A program made the translations under genes and the position numbers. The notes beneath the pieces are model-generated. The model worked only from the letters and a program-made list of their open reading frames with translations. It searched no databases and was not told the origin of the DNA. 64,000 nt of DNA, taken from assembly GCF_035582795.1 (NCBI RefSeq), contig NC_134365.1:41210135-41274134 (forward strand), read 5' to 3'. Origin of the DNA: Mycteria americana (Eukaryota > Chordata > Aves > Ciconiiformes > Ciconiidae). Positions within the stretch are counted from its first letter, which is position 1. Each line of letters opens with the position of its first letter. This document shows, piece after piece, positions 12,801 to 27,800 of the stretch.

Positions 12801-15800
12801 AATTGGCAGAACACCAACAGTACATAAAGAACAAATGAAACAAGATTAATAATTTTTTGCCAACATCACTAACTGAAACAGCTCACTGAAGATCAGATGA
12901 CTGCCAATTCCAGCACAAAGAAAGATGCAGAAACAAGTAGACAATTAGATTAACCTCAAATGCTCTGGAGTTACAGCTTGAAAAGAAGCAACTTAGTTCA
13001 CATTTCCAGGACCGCTCATCCCATCTCCCAGTGTAGGTCTGCACAATTACAATTATATACTTAACCTTTACCTCAGGACAGGACCTCTTCAAAGCTGTAA
13101 GCGTCTCTTAATGCACACACTCCACAAACCCCCCTACTTTTAAAAGTGAAAAATACCCAATTTCCACAGTCATTTCTTTTTGATATTCTCTTTCCGGACA
13201 GTTCCTAAAATAAGGATCGCATCTACTACTTCTGAATGTACTACAGCTGCATCATTTTTGCACCACCATAGCACGGGTAGGTGAAGTTCCAATTTGTATT
13301 GGTGCACAAAAACAGAACAAAGCACTGGTCCTCTCCTCACAAATATTCTCTGGCTGTAGCTCCATGGAAACCTAAATTTATCCAGCAATGCACCCCACCC
13401 TTCTCCTCATCTTCAGATGTCCAATACAGCCCTTCCCTACCACTGGCTCTTGGTATTAAAAAACCAAATCTGCCAAGCTGCTTTTGGCACAATTGTATAA
13501 GGTAAACTGTCTCTTAACTGCCTTCCCCATTTTTCTTCTAGGGGAAAAGCTGATAGTGGGGAGGGTCAAAGTCAGCTTTTCTCCAGGTGTTTTTTCCCAG
13601 GTGTTATTTTCTGATGCGGTTCAGCAAAATGTTTAACAACCAGTAAAGTAACACCAGGCAACTACCACAACACTGCCTTCAGTAAGATTAGCTTCTACTG
13701 CAGGGGAACCACAGCCTCAGCTGTAACACAGGATCTCTCCGTAATGTTCTAAGATATATTTTCAATCTGTGGTGAACAGACCCATGAGTGTCCATGACTA
13801 CTTTGAAAAAGGGTTACAAGATGTCATCAAAAAAGCACACCAGTATCTGTAGGCTATTTCACTATGCAGAGGTCCTCAACTCCACAGAATAAATCCCAGG
13901 GTTTGTAAATTTAAAACCTCTTCTGAAATATGGTACAGCATACTCAAACATTCAAAAGCTACCAAGGCCCCAAAACTATGAAATTAGATTTCAAAAACCT
14001 GAAGAATTTGCATTTTCTATACCTTTGTGATTTTTTTAATTTCTGGATATATCCAACAATGCTCACAGAAAAACCGTCAGTTTTTAAGTTCAAAATTAAA
14101 TTCTCATGAGTTCACTTTTTTTAGGCTCCAGTAAGAAATACCAAATACTACAGAAGTTAAAAAAAACATAAGCATTCAATACAAATTGTTTCTAAAAACT
14201 TAAACAGGAGTAACTGATATTGTTTTCACACCAAATTGTTTTCACAGGGGACAGAAATACCTTGTGGCGAGTCTCCTGTGAACATTATTTGGCCATAAGT
14301 TCTTTAAAACACACACCTATTTTACATACAAATATTCTACATACCAAGCTATTTAAAAAAATTATCAACAAATGCAAAATGCTCTGTTTCTATAAGCATT
14401 TTTGTAAAAAAGACACTAGCCAGGCTAGCTGATTCAAATACAAGGTATTAATCTGTCAGCTTTAACTAAACTAACCATCATTAGCAACAGGCACTGAATT
14501 TCAGTTGCAGGTTCTTAACATTTACATAATGCCTTTCAACAGCACAGCTAATGAGACATTTATTATGTTACTAAAACAAACCAACAGCTCCCCAGTAACA
14601 TGTGTTCTCCCTCATTTATGCAACAGCAGTTAATGAAGTCTCAGGACAATAGAATATGTGGTAATTTAAGGTTTTTTTCAGAATAGGTATTTAAACACAG
14701 GAACACTTAAAAATGCAAGTAAACGTGAAATGATTATAGAAAGGATATAAGCATGCCCAAATTGAACTATTACTCTAGTTATATCTAAAATTTAAAACAG
14801 ATTGTGAAGATGGGTACAGACAAAAAAAAAAAAAAAAAAAGATACATCCACTTTAAGCTTAAGAGCACAATTTTCCTACAGAAAGGAAAGTAGGCCTTAG
14901 AATGACCAAAAAGGGAACATTCAGGTCTCTACCACCTTAAGCTTTTTTTTTTCCCATTATGACAAGCGGTGACCAAGTGATCATACAGTCTGTATTTATA
15001 AGCAAGAAAGCTGTTGGCCAGCTACAGCTAGATTTGACAGCGATATAATAGTCTCAAAGATACTATATATTCCTCCAAATTTAGTAAGAAAACATTAGTT
15101 TATTGGAGACACCATCCACTGACAGAAAGGCAAAGGTATGGACTCAATCATACTATATGGAGTATCTGCACGGGAAAGAGCTACAACAAACAAAGCTTTG
15201 TAAGATGTGCTGTTAAAATAATCACAAACTATCCACTATGTGTGGTTCACTGCCATAAATAGAACAGTAGATTACATGGGCTTCCATAGTCTGGCATAAC
15301 ACAGGCAAATACGTTTTTATAACACATTTCCAACAATCCAAGGAGACCGCAGACATCACAAATCAAAAATGCTAGCTGCACATACCTCCCATGACCATTC
15401 AAATGAAGGTCAAGTTACAGAACATGGCTTGAGCTAATGTAATGAAGTCTGCTGCTGCCTGAAGAGGAGAGTACTCTCTCCTCTGTCTTCCACCCACACT
15501 CACAGACATGCTATCTGCCACCACTTCGGTGCTAGCTCTGATGCTTACACACTGTTCACTGAAAAAATTCAGCTCCCCCTAGAAGGAAAAGTACTTTTTT
15601 CCCCCCACTTTTTTGGCAACAGTGATTAGATTGGCTCAGCCACCATTGAACAGCACCCTTTAGTCTGTGCTAATCTGGAAAAAAAATTAATTGAACTATA
15701 TTTACAGTCTCTTTTAGTTCAGATGAGTGCTGGTGTGTCTTGATGCTCTCTTAAGCTTTAAATTATTACTTCAGTGTCAAATTCTTTCTAGAAGAGCATA

Positions 15801-18800
15801 TGGATTATCAAAGTTACTAATAATTCAAATGTTTAATTGAAGCTTCACTGTTCTGTGCTGTATCACCAGAAAACCTTAAGTCTGCTGTTCACTTGAACTG
15901 CGGACAACTTCAACTCATAGTCTTATTAATAGAAAGCACCAATATTTCCTTACTGTGATCACTGCTCGTGGAGGCCTTGGTACTCTAACAAACTTTGTAT
16001 TTTGTACTCGCGGCTGAGACACAGTATTAATACTGACAGCGGACAGATTGCTTCTTGGCACAGACTGCAAACTATCTGGAACAGGAGGGGAAGGCGGACC
16101 ACTGTTACTTGAAGTTTCCTAACAAAACAAAAACACAGTCATAAAAATACACACTATACACAGCTATTTTAAAAGACATAAGCATAAATGAGATTGTTGC
16201 ATACAGGTCTTGGAACTTGGAGTTGTGATTTAAGCAGACTATCCAAATGTATTAGACAAATCTTGCAATTCTGCAATAATATCAAAAAGGCACACAAGAA
16301 CATGCCTGTTATTCACAGGTCAACTGCAAAAGATACGCAATCTTTCAATGAGGTCAAAAACAACCTAAATTTTCAAAACCACAAACTTTGCTTCTCACTC
16401 CTAAAAAAAACAGAACAGTTAACATCTCCTAACTCCTTTTGCTAGAAGGTTGAAACAAAGTTAAGTGTCTTGTTTTCTGACAGCTGAAAAACAATAAACA
16501 TTTGTTTCAGAAAATAAAATCCCCATTCCCCTGAACATACCCAATTTTCAGTATCTTGAAGTTTCATAATTCCTTCAGAAATAAAAGACAAGCTGCAGTT
16601 TACAATTCAAAGGGTGTTCCAGGGTGGCTTTTGTTTCGGTTTTGTTGGTCGGTTGGTTGTGGTTTTGAGTTTTGGTTTTTTTTTTTTTTTTTTTTTTTTT
16701 TGGGGTGGGGGGGGCAGGCAAGAGGGTGACAGAAATTGAGAATTTTTTTTTTTTTAAAGTCATCACAAAGGCAGTATAAAAAAGCCTGTAATCCTCACTT
16801 AGCAGGTCACATTTAAGTTTTGGTCAAGATTGCCATCTAGAGGTTTACATTCAAAAACCAATGGAGTACCTCAGATCTGAAAGCTCGTTTGTTGGCTAGA
16901 GATTTGAGTAATTCTTCTCTTAAGAGCATCTCCTCTTCCTCTTCCTCATCGGCAAATGGAGGTTTTGGTGGCTGTTCAGGCTCTTCAGGGGGAAGAGGTG
17001 GAAGAGGTGGAGGCGGCTCAAGAGAAACACAAGAAATACCCTCCACGTAAAGTTGGCTCAAAGATGGTACAGGCTGAGACAAAAAGGAAAACAAGGGTTT
17101 GAAGAATGAAAATTACTGCTACTTTATGATTATTTATCAGAGGTTGAGACCTAAATTATTTCACGGTTTAAAACTAATTCAAACTGCAATAGATTTAGAT
17201 CACTGTCAAAGGCTGCTACTAAACAGTTAGTAATTACTCAAAGAAGATAATGGAAACAACAAGATTACATTTGGATAGTAAAGTAGTGCAGATGTACAAA
17301 CTAAATGTAAATGAGAATTCAGAACCACAGATAGTCTAGCCACAGAAATATGGCCGACCAGATAGGTCCACACTGCTTGAAAACACAGTCCTTAAACAGT
17401 TTTATGAATTTATCTTGCTAACAAAATTAAAATTTCCCTTAGTCAAAAATTCAGAAGCTGTCATGACAGAGAAAACCAAAAAACCAAGTGATGTAACTAC
17501 TCACCACCTGCCAACCCATGCCCAGCCAGTCCCTGAGCAGTGATCCCTGCTCCCCCAGCCAACTTCCCCCAGTTCATATACTGAGCACGACATCATATGG
17601 TATGGAACAGTCCTTTGGCCAGTTTGGATCAACCATCTTGGCCATGCCGCCTCCCAGCTTCTTGTGCACCTGGCAGAGCATGGGAAGCTGAAGAGTCCTT
17701 GACTTAGTGTAAACACCACTTAGCAACAACTAAACATCAGTGTGTTATCACCATTATTCTCATCCTAAATGCAAAACACAGCACTATACCAGCTACTAGG
17801 AAGAAAATTAACTCTATCCCAGCCAAAACCAGGACACCATATTCCTTTCAAGGTTACTTACTGGAATTGGAGGTGGCAGTGGCAAGGAAATTGGTGGTAC
17901 TGGAGGTGGAAAATATCCTATTGGACACTCAAAGAAAGGAGGCTGCACTGGAGAAGAAGCTGTAATTAAAAAAATTATCAAGTGTAAGAAATCTGGCAGG
18001 TAATTACTAGACACCAACTCATGCTTATACTTCAACTGATTTAATGCAGCAGAAAGAGACAAATGTTTTTTACTAGGCACCAATTTGAAAGGTAACACCA
18101 GACACAGCACAATGCATTTCTTACATATATGTATATAAAAATGTAGTTACCCACCCTTTTTCTATTTTACATATGAATTGCAAGTACAGCCAAACACTAC
18201 TACTGAGGTAATGGTTCAGAATGATTCAGTCTTCATATGCTATTTAATTTGTAGGAATCTACCTTCTTAAACTAGGTATCTCAACACGTAGTCTCCTGAT
18301 TACTGGCTACCAAAGCCACAACACAAATTAGGACAGCAGCAGACCAAATGCACAGCTGATACTGAATTCTGAAACATAAGACTAGAGCTTGAGATGCTTC
18401 ATCAAGAGAAGATTCACGTAGCTTACATTTCCAAAACAGCACGTGCAGTATTTTAGCAAACTAATGTATAAGAAAGGCTGACAAGAAAGGAGTAAGAGAA
18501 AAAAAGGAAAAAAAGAAAGATGGAAGATTAAAAGCGAGAGAATAAAAACTGCCGATAAAGTAGTATGCTTAATTAAGCTTTCTCAATATTCCACGTTGAG
18601 ATGGAACAAGGAAACCTGAATACCTTAAATGCACCTCAAACTCAGAGTCAATAAATGATTTAGGCTGGAAGAGACCTCTGGAAGGCATATGCCCCAGCAC
18701 AGGTGCTCAAAGAAGGGCTGCCCCCAACGTCAGGTTGCTAAGGGCCTTGTCCAGTCAAGTTCCAAGTATATTCAAGGATGGAGATTCCACAACATTTCCA

Positions 18801-21800
18801 GTTAACCTGTTCTAGTGTTTAACTATCCTCTGTGAAAGTTTTCCCTTCTATCTAACCAAAATTTATTTTCTTACAATTTAAGTGTTGCCCCTTGTCCTTC
18901 TGTGGCACACTCCACAGAAGAGTGGCTCCGTCTTCTCTATCACTGCCCAGTAGGTACTGACAGCAGTAAAAGCCTTCCTTAGCCTTCTCCTCTCAACACA
19001 AACTCAGCTCTCCCAGTCTCTTTCCATAAATCAAGTGCTCCAATCCGCAATGAACTTTATGAAAAACAGGCCTGAAACAGTTTCCCCTTAGTGAAAAAGG
19101 TCCTTTGCTAGACTCCTTCTGGGACATCACTTTCTTCTACTGTGAAACCAGAAAACTGATGCAGTCTCATCAGTGTTTAACAGCCCCTTCCAACCACTCA
19201 CCCATTATAGTCACAGTGCTACAACCCAGGCTGCAGTTTGCCTTTATCACCCACTGCTGACTCACATTTCACTTAATGGCCAGTGGGACCCCCAGGTCTT
19301 TTTCTGCAAAGCTGCTGTCTATCCAGTCAATACCCTGGCACCCTTACTTTCTACACAGCTGCTTGGGAATGTAAAAGAATCAACTCTACAGTACCACAAT
19401 GAGAACACTATAACCTTAAAGACCTTCAAAATACCACTACAGCAGAGATGGAGAGGAAAGTCAGCATTAAAACACGACAGAATTAGCTCACCTTAAAATG
19501 TGGCAGTTACAGAACTAAACATCTCAAAAGAAAGACTTTCCTTCTAAAATGATAGCTCATTTCCCACTGTTTAAACTATTTTACCAATCACCATATAAGA
19601 AAACTGCAAGTAAGTCTTACCTGGAGAGTTTGTTTCACTATCTGTATCCATAGCAACTTCATCATAATTATCATACTGATATATGCCTCCTGCACTATCT
19701 GTAGACTGCTTATCCAAAGACCATCTCAAGTCCGTATCTGAAGACTAAACACACAAAAAAGTGTATTTCATTTAGCTGGTCTTATGTTATTCTTTTAGAG
19801 TAAACCAATTAAAAATAAATTTTAGAAAAGGGCCCTTGAAATTTTGTCTTCTAATTGATTATAAATACAATTTACTTAGCTTGTACAAAAAGAGCAAACT
19901 GAAGATTACCTTTTAATCAAATCCATTGCAGGTAGTAACTTGACAAATTAACAGGCAGTTTTAAAATTGGATCTCTTGGGGGACGTGGGGGGTAGGGGGG
20001 TGTCATGATACATAGAAGCAATTTTTAAATACCTATTAGGTCATTATGTATCTGGTAAATTGCCATGGTTATATATTTCTGAAACACTGAAAGAGAATTA
20101 AATGCTTTATTATTTCTGTTAATCTGTCACGGCAATTACCAAGAGCGCTTGAAGTACCCCTGTTAGAAACAACACAAAATTGCACAAGGATCATCTTCAC
20201 TACAACAAAGGTTGTGTGTTTAGGTGAAACATGTTCCAATCATTCTAAGACTGATGTCTCAGGTGGAGAATCCTTTTATTGTCCCAGAAGGAGCCACATA
20301 CCACACTGAAACATGCCCAGAGACTGTCAACTAATCAGATTGTTTAAAGAATGCCTAACACTATATGGGTGCCAATCAATGTTCAGTGAACACTGAAAAT
20401 ATGCAGAACAGGTAAGCATGATTTCTTAGACTCCTCAACTTGTATCTTTCAGAGGCATACAGTTAAGACATTTTGGTAGCTTTTAGAATTTCTACTGTTT
20501 ACAGTTAAACACTTTTAGCCTCAATTTTCCACTCATTATTATTATAAATGGGACTCTTCTATAACACGACCTCAAACAGGGAGTCCCAATTCCCTTAGTT
20601 TCAGTTTCATTTCTCCTTACAACATCAGTAGCTCCAAGCACTTGAAATATATAGCTGCAGCAGCTGTACTGCTTCCATGATGAAAGAACTAATGCTGAAG
20701 AAACACTGTCATTTTTTTCTGTTATGTACCAATGTTGTAGAGACAGAACATCAGTGATTCAAGTGCCTTTTGCTAATCTGAAGATGACAGAATAAAGACA
20801 GGCTACAAGTGCAGCATGATGACCACTGCAATAACTCTATTCCTTCATAAACATGACACAATTCTGTCATCCTGTAACAAGGCTGAAGTAATTAATTATA
20901 TTTTGTGTCTGGGCATATTTTGTACCTCAACAAATTAAAAAATACTACAAAGAAACCAAACCTCAGATGACATTTTGAAAGAAGCAGGCCACTGAAGTTG
21001 TATAGACACAAAAAGTTAGAAAATGTGGAGACAAAACTGCAATCTAAGAGAAGAAAGCCAAGAAAGTTTGGTTGATTGGTTTGTGTTAACTTAAAGATTA
21101 CTCTTTGATCACAATGTTCAGAATATCTTTAGGAGGAAAATGCTTTACCACTGGCTTGCACATGTACAACTCATGCAAAAGTGATCTTACCAAACCCAAA
21201 GGGAATGCCTGTCTAGCATGGGATTAAAACACTGTAAACACTGAAATACTTTGAGCTTTTCTTTTTTTTTTTTTTTGGGGGGGGGGGGGGGGGTGGAGGG
21301 GGGCAGGGAGAAGGCGGGGAGGAGGGATGTAGAACCAGGAGAGGCAAGACAGAAATCACTCATGAATCCCAAATATAACACCTGAACACTGTATAACAAA
21401 TTTGTTACCCTGCTTCTCGATCTCCTCTTCCCTCCAACTAGCTTCATAAATCGATTGTACTGCTCTTCTTGATTTGAGAGGTCCCTAATTTTTCTGATTT
21501 CTTCTTCTCTCTTTCTTCTCTCCTCTTCCTCTTCTTGTTTCCTCTGGTCTTCCTCTTTCTGACGCCTGTCTTGCTCCTTTTGCTGCTGCATCTTCTTTGA
21601 AGTCTTCGTCTGTTGTTTCCTCAAAGCTTGCTTGGCTTTAAATAAAAAGATACGTGATTAACTCCACCTTACCTAAATGGTTCCCCCTAATCCTAGATTC
21701 TTCAGGAGCTTTGAGTAGATGTATGGGGTTTTAGAAGGATTAAAGGCTCAGTGCCCAATGTTTCACACAACATATTATGGGGGTTTTTTTATTTCAGAGG

Positions 21801-24800
21801 TCATGCCATTGATAGCCATTTCAGTAACATTAAACTTATTACCTGTAGTACTAGGTTTCTTTGTTGAATGTGCTTTTGTACTGGTTTTGACTTTCTGTGT
21901 TACACTTTTTGTTTTTGTTAATTTTTCCTTGCTTTCCTTCATCACCTGTTGTTCTTTTTGCTGCCATTTTTTACTAGCAGACTGAAGTGCAAGAAGCCTA
22001 AGTTGCAATTCAGACATCTCCTCCTCATCATCAAGCAGCTTCTTGAGAAGAAAAGAGAAGAAAGGGTAAGACAAAAAGAATCATCATTTAATAACTAAGA
22101 CTTTTTCAAAAAAGATTTTTGAAGTCTGTCCCAAAATTTTTACCACGAGAAAGCTTAAAAAAAATCCTACTGTACCCTTAAGAATTGACTGTTTCTATTA
22201 CTGAGACACTTCTGGACTGCAATTTGGAAAAAAGCCATCAGAGTATCGTAATGCAATTATGCCTCGTCTATGGAGGAATACTTTCTTACCTTTTCAGATG
22301 TAAGATCTGAACTGCTAAGCTTTCGCACTGATGTTTGTTCTTTGTCTTCTGTACCTTCCAAAAGAAAAATACCATATTTTTGAATGAGCTGTTTCTCATG
22401 AGACAGAGCTACATTAAAATGATGTGCAGAATTTAATCCATACAAACATATGTTATCAGTATCATTGGTACATAATGTAAAAGAGAATAGCAGTTGTATG
22501 TGTAAGATCACATTAAAAACATTAATATAAACTTGGCATGTCTCATGAAATCCACATCATCGTGATGCCATGAGCCTAAGGCAAGATTTGTCATTTTTTA
22601 ATAATTCTCTGTCTTGAGGTTGACACATACTTCCCCAAGAAGCAGAGAAAAACAGATTTGGAGACAAGGGGAAAAGATTACTTCTTGCCACCTGTTTTAT
22701 ACTACCATCTCACATCAGCTGCTGTCCTGAGCATCTCAGATTCCACTGGCAGCTATTCTGAGTAACTGGTCAGTCTTTTGCAGAATTAAATATAAAGACC
22801 CAAAGCTGCAGTAAGAACACACTTGCTCCATTTCATGCCAAAGGAAAACAGAAGAGTTATCCTATGGAAATGAATAGTAAATAGTAATGCTTTCCTGCTA
22901 AACATTAAGACATTGACATATTAATTTGTTAGCCTGCCCAAAAGCCATATATCCATCTGATTATTATATAGTGTGTATATATATACACATTAACATATCT
23001 TTTATATAATATACATAATGCTGTATATATTATACTACTAAATAATTTAATTATTATAGCTAATAACTATTAATGTAATTGATAGCAAAATTATAATTTA
23101 TGTATAACCACATATATATGTTCATTTGCATCAGAAGAAAGAAACATTTAGAGAGAAGCTTGGAGATCTTCTCCTATATTAGCCTTTCCTCAAAGAAATA
23201 TTCCTTCCTACAATTGCTAGAAAATAAGTTTGCACTCCATGCAGCTTTTACTCTTCCTAGCATTTTACGAAAAGTCACATTCAGGAAAGTGCTGTTTAAA
23301 ATATACCAAGACCTTATACCTAAACAAAAATGGTGTGTAGCAAATGCTGAAGGTCTTCCTGCTTGCACATGCACACATTTTTTAAAAGCACACATACAAG
23401 AGGAAGAAGAATAATATCTAATACCCATATGTATTCTCAAAGAAAATTCAAAAAAAGTTAGTTATTACACTAAGAAAAGATCCTAACCACTGAGTCCACA
23501 GGATGGAAGTAGGGAAACACAGATGGTACAGTAGTTTCTGTGATGCAGAGACACATATGCAAGGACATACTACACAAACTATAAACACTCTTTCAAACCA
23601 GAAGGGGACAACACAGGCAGAACAAACTAATGGGCAACAAGGGAAGGAAAGCAGGGAATACTGTAAAGCCTCTGTCAGAGCAGCTGGACCACAGAGAATT
23701 AATTCTAGAAAGAGACACAAACTTCCCTGAGATTTAAGAGAAGTTCTTCAACCTGAACAAGTCTGGAGAAACACCCAGTACACCATTTAAAAATAAATTT
23801 AATGGGAAAAACAAATTTTGCTAATTTCCTAATACATGCATAATCAAGTAGTATACATACACATGACAGACATCAATCTGCAATAACTCAAATCAGCTGG
23901 GTTTTCCTACTTTGGAAGCCTGTATTGCATTGTCATAAACTGTCACTCTCATACATAATCTGTCAGCTTTCAGATCATTCTTATGTCATACCTTTGAGTG
24001 GTGTGCAAAAATTAAGATGCTCTTAATGTGCATACTGGAGCATCTATTTTCACTATCATATGAACTGTATTTTCAACTTCAGTGATTCTAAGTTTTTAAG
24101 TTGGATTTTTTTTTTTTGAGACTGTTTTGCTTTCTAAATAGCTCTTTTACTCCTGCCTTGCTATGTTCTCTTCCTGCAGGCTACTAGTTTTAACTCTATG
24201 GTCAAAATCTGTTTTTTTTTCCTCATGTCTCCCATTAAAATCTACATTACCTCTTAAAGAATACCAGAACCTTTTTTTTTTTTTAATGGGAAAGACAAGG
24301 GGAAAAAATACCTAGAATGAGGTAGTTTGACTACTAATTATCAGTTTTCTCTTTCAGTTTCTTTACAGGCTTTGTCTTCTAAATTCTCATTCTGAAGTTA
24401 CATATAAATCATTCTGACTTTCAGTGCTCTAGTCCTACCATACTCCTACTAATTACTAACCTGTGTTCTTAACCCATCCATTTACTACTTTGTCTCTTCC
24501 CACTCAAATTGATAGTTTACACACATTGACAAATTAGCTAACATAAGATGACAAGTGATATCCACAAGCACACCCTCAAACACAGCAGACACTTATTAGA
24601 ACTAGATGAAGCCTCAGAACAGGAAGTTTAAGCTAGCTGCCTTATTTTGCTGCAGACTTAAATGTAAGCTCAAGGACTCTTACCACAGGTCAGCTGCACA
24701 CAATTTCTCACTAACTGGTTCATGCACCTGTGCAATTATGCTCTTTGGCCTGCAGTCCAGAACTACCTGGACAAGGTACTTATTCTACCCTTCAGCTACA

Positions 24801-27800
24801 TTTCTTCTACGAATCCTTTCTACTTCTGGCCCATGATTCCCAAATATCAATAATGACCAGAATAATTCTGGTGAAAATATCTCATAAAGGCTTGCTACAC
24901 TGAAGAAAACATGTAACAAAGATGAAATGCAGAAAAAGGTGTCTCAATGTTATCTTTTCAGCTAAAGAAACCCCACATTTTGCTTCTGCAAAAAAGAACA
25001 AGGGAAAAACAGAAGGAAAACTTTCAGTAAAAGCAAATGATTTCTGCTGTGAACAGCAATTAAAGCCTTCAAGTCTTGTCCTTGTGCTTTCTGCCAAACG
25101 ATCAGTTAGTCTAAGAAAACACATTCCGAAAAAAACCAAAAACATGCTTCCAAGCATGTTTATGTAATTCAAAGACTTCCATAAAACAGGAGTATATTAA
25201 ATCTATAACTTAAACTTTAATTAAAATACTAATTTTAATTAAAGTAAAACTTTCCGCAACACCTAATAAAAATGATAGATAATGGCAAGCAAAAAGAACT
25301 TTACAAGTATTTACCTTGGCCTGATTCTGTGACTTCAGATTTTTGTGATGACTGTTTCATTCCTTCTTTGCCTTTTTTCAATCTGCTCCTCTCAGCTGGA
25401 GTAGGCAGTTTTTGTCTGAGAGGTTTCAGTTCAAATGCCTGAAAGGCTATAACCGGATTTTTCTCCTCAGGAGATACTTCTTTTATAGCATCCGTTGTAA
25501 TACTGTCATTTTCTACAGTTATTTGGTCCTCAGTGTCCACTGCTTTATCATCACCTTGTTCATTTTCTTCCCTGTTGCTCAAAGCCAGTCTTTCATCTTT
25601 ATTAATGTATTCAAGCTCTAATTGTATCTGCTTATACTTCAAGAGCAGATCCTCAAAACTTTCTTCCACAGAGTTTTCATTTTTAGAAGAGTAGTTCTGC
25701 TTTCTAGACGGGGACCTTCCAAAAGTTTTGGCTGAATTACTGGTCAAGAAAACTAAGACAAGAATGTGTATAAACTTAAAACAGTGGCGATATTACCACT
25801 GAAGACTAAATTACGACAAACAGAACTTAAGATCATTCTCATATATTTTAATTTTACCTTAAGGATAGCTTGAAAAATATCCCTTATAAATATGAGAAGC
25901 ATGCAAAAGATGTATCCATTAATATATATTGACAGCTTAAATAAACATTTTCTCAAACAATTTAAAATATCCTACTTATGACAAGAATGCCATGAATTGC
26001 TGATAAGTCTTGCCTCTTGCTCACACCATCCTCCCAGAAACAACAGATGTAACGCTGAGAAGGTTCCCTATCACAAACAGTAAGTCAAACTTCCAGAGTT
26101 CGTAACTCAAGTATTGACTCCCCATCTGACATTCTGAAAACGACAGGTTAAATTCATTCTCACTCATTTTATCCTTTCATAAAATTGTAAGTCTAGCCAA
26201 AGCACAATTACACACTGCAGTAACTGCAGCTCAACAAATGAGGTAAGGCACAGAATAATCAACAACTGAAGGGAATAAAAAAAAAGTGGCTAAAGACTTG
26301 CAATCAAAACATTCAAAAAACGCTAAAAGAGGATTGGGAATTACTAATTACTCAGAAAAGGTTGTCTATGCATGCCCAAGGGACAGATTTTCTTGACAAC
26401 ATGTTGTCCAAGGCAGGCAACGGAAATATTCTTACGCAACTATATCCAGAATAAAAGTTCTCACTATTAGAGGTTCACTTCCTTGTACCTTAACCTGACA
26501 CTTGAAAAGCTAAACTATCCTGTAAAATAATCATGCTCGAGGGGAAATCTTTTAGGATACCAAATCAGGTTTGACTCATTTGACTTTCAGTATCAACCCT
26601 GCTGTGATAACAGCTGACTCACAAACAGTTATGCGAAATGCTTTTTCATCAACGTAATCTCTTAAAACAATAAATGGAGTAAAACTAAAAGCTAAAATAG
26701 GTATCCTCTGAACGCAGACATACTGAATCCAGAGAAAGATAACTTTGTACTTGTCTTCTGCTCACAACATGTATCAACAACTCGGATGTTTCGCTATGTT
26801 AACTTCTAACACCAGTGTGAAGAATCTTGGTATGTATCCTACAAAAACAACCTGTTATATCAGGAACTGTTTTGCTATACAATGCTTTCTTAAGCTTCAG
26901 CACAAAAAGCAGAAACTAGTAAAGATAAACTACATAAAAAGGCAGGCAATCAAACAATCTATGAATATGCCGAAAATACTAAGAGCTGCGTGCATTATAA
27001 CACCAAATTATGTAGTAACTATATTTGCCAAATTCACTTCCAGCACATTTCTACTTCCAAAAAGACAACTACATCAGCGATTTTGTGAGTCACAGGGAAA
27101 TCTGAGGCTAATTAAGTGATTTAACATCATTTATAAAAATAAGTCTAACTATAATTTGATACTGAAATACTTCAATAGCTTCTGGAGTCATCTAGAGTTG
27201 GGTAACAAGACAAAGCTTTTGAGATATTTTTTGTGCTCAGGATAATACAATTGCTAGAGCTCCCTCAATGGTATTAATCAGAAATTCTGTGTTTCACACA
27301 CGTAAACATCTTTTTTATATGTGGTTCTACATACAGAATGCAAGGCTACATGGAGCGCTATGGAAGGCAGACAGGCACATATACATTAAAACAATAGTTA
27401 TTCTTCAATCAACTCAAGAGAAACTTCATCCTACAACCAAAAAAAAAAAAAAAACAACTGAAGAAACTGGGAGTTTAGAAGTGAAGAAAAGTGTACACTG
27501 TGAAGAGTTCAGAATTCAACAGAAAGTCACATTTTGGTCCCATATTTCAGACTCAAAATTCCACAATTCTCTATGCAAGAATTTCTGCAGAATGACTAAC
27601 AGCTTCATGTTAAAGTTGCTAGGAATTAAAAGAGAAAAACCTATTAAAAGCTAATACCCAAAGAAAAGTAACAATAATTCTTTAAATGCTCTACCATGTC
27701 ATTTACTCCATTTATACATGTACTTCTACAAAGCATTGTGCAACGTACTAGTTCCAAGGATAAAGAAAAAAAAAGACATCTCTTACTTAACAAACAACAT

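Noticed and set aside
22965..23115. AT-rich stretch as a possible regulatory or origin element
   Set aside because: It is a plain TA/TG-type microsatellite within an intron, with no other supporting signal.
26745..27654. 124- and 128-codon plus-strand frames in ZFC3H1 intron 1
   Set aside because: No domain, no recognisable similarity, lysine runs from A-tracts, and no supporting splice or promoter context.
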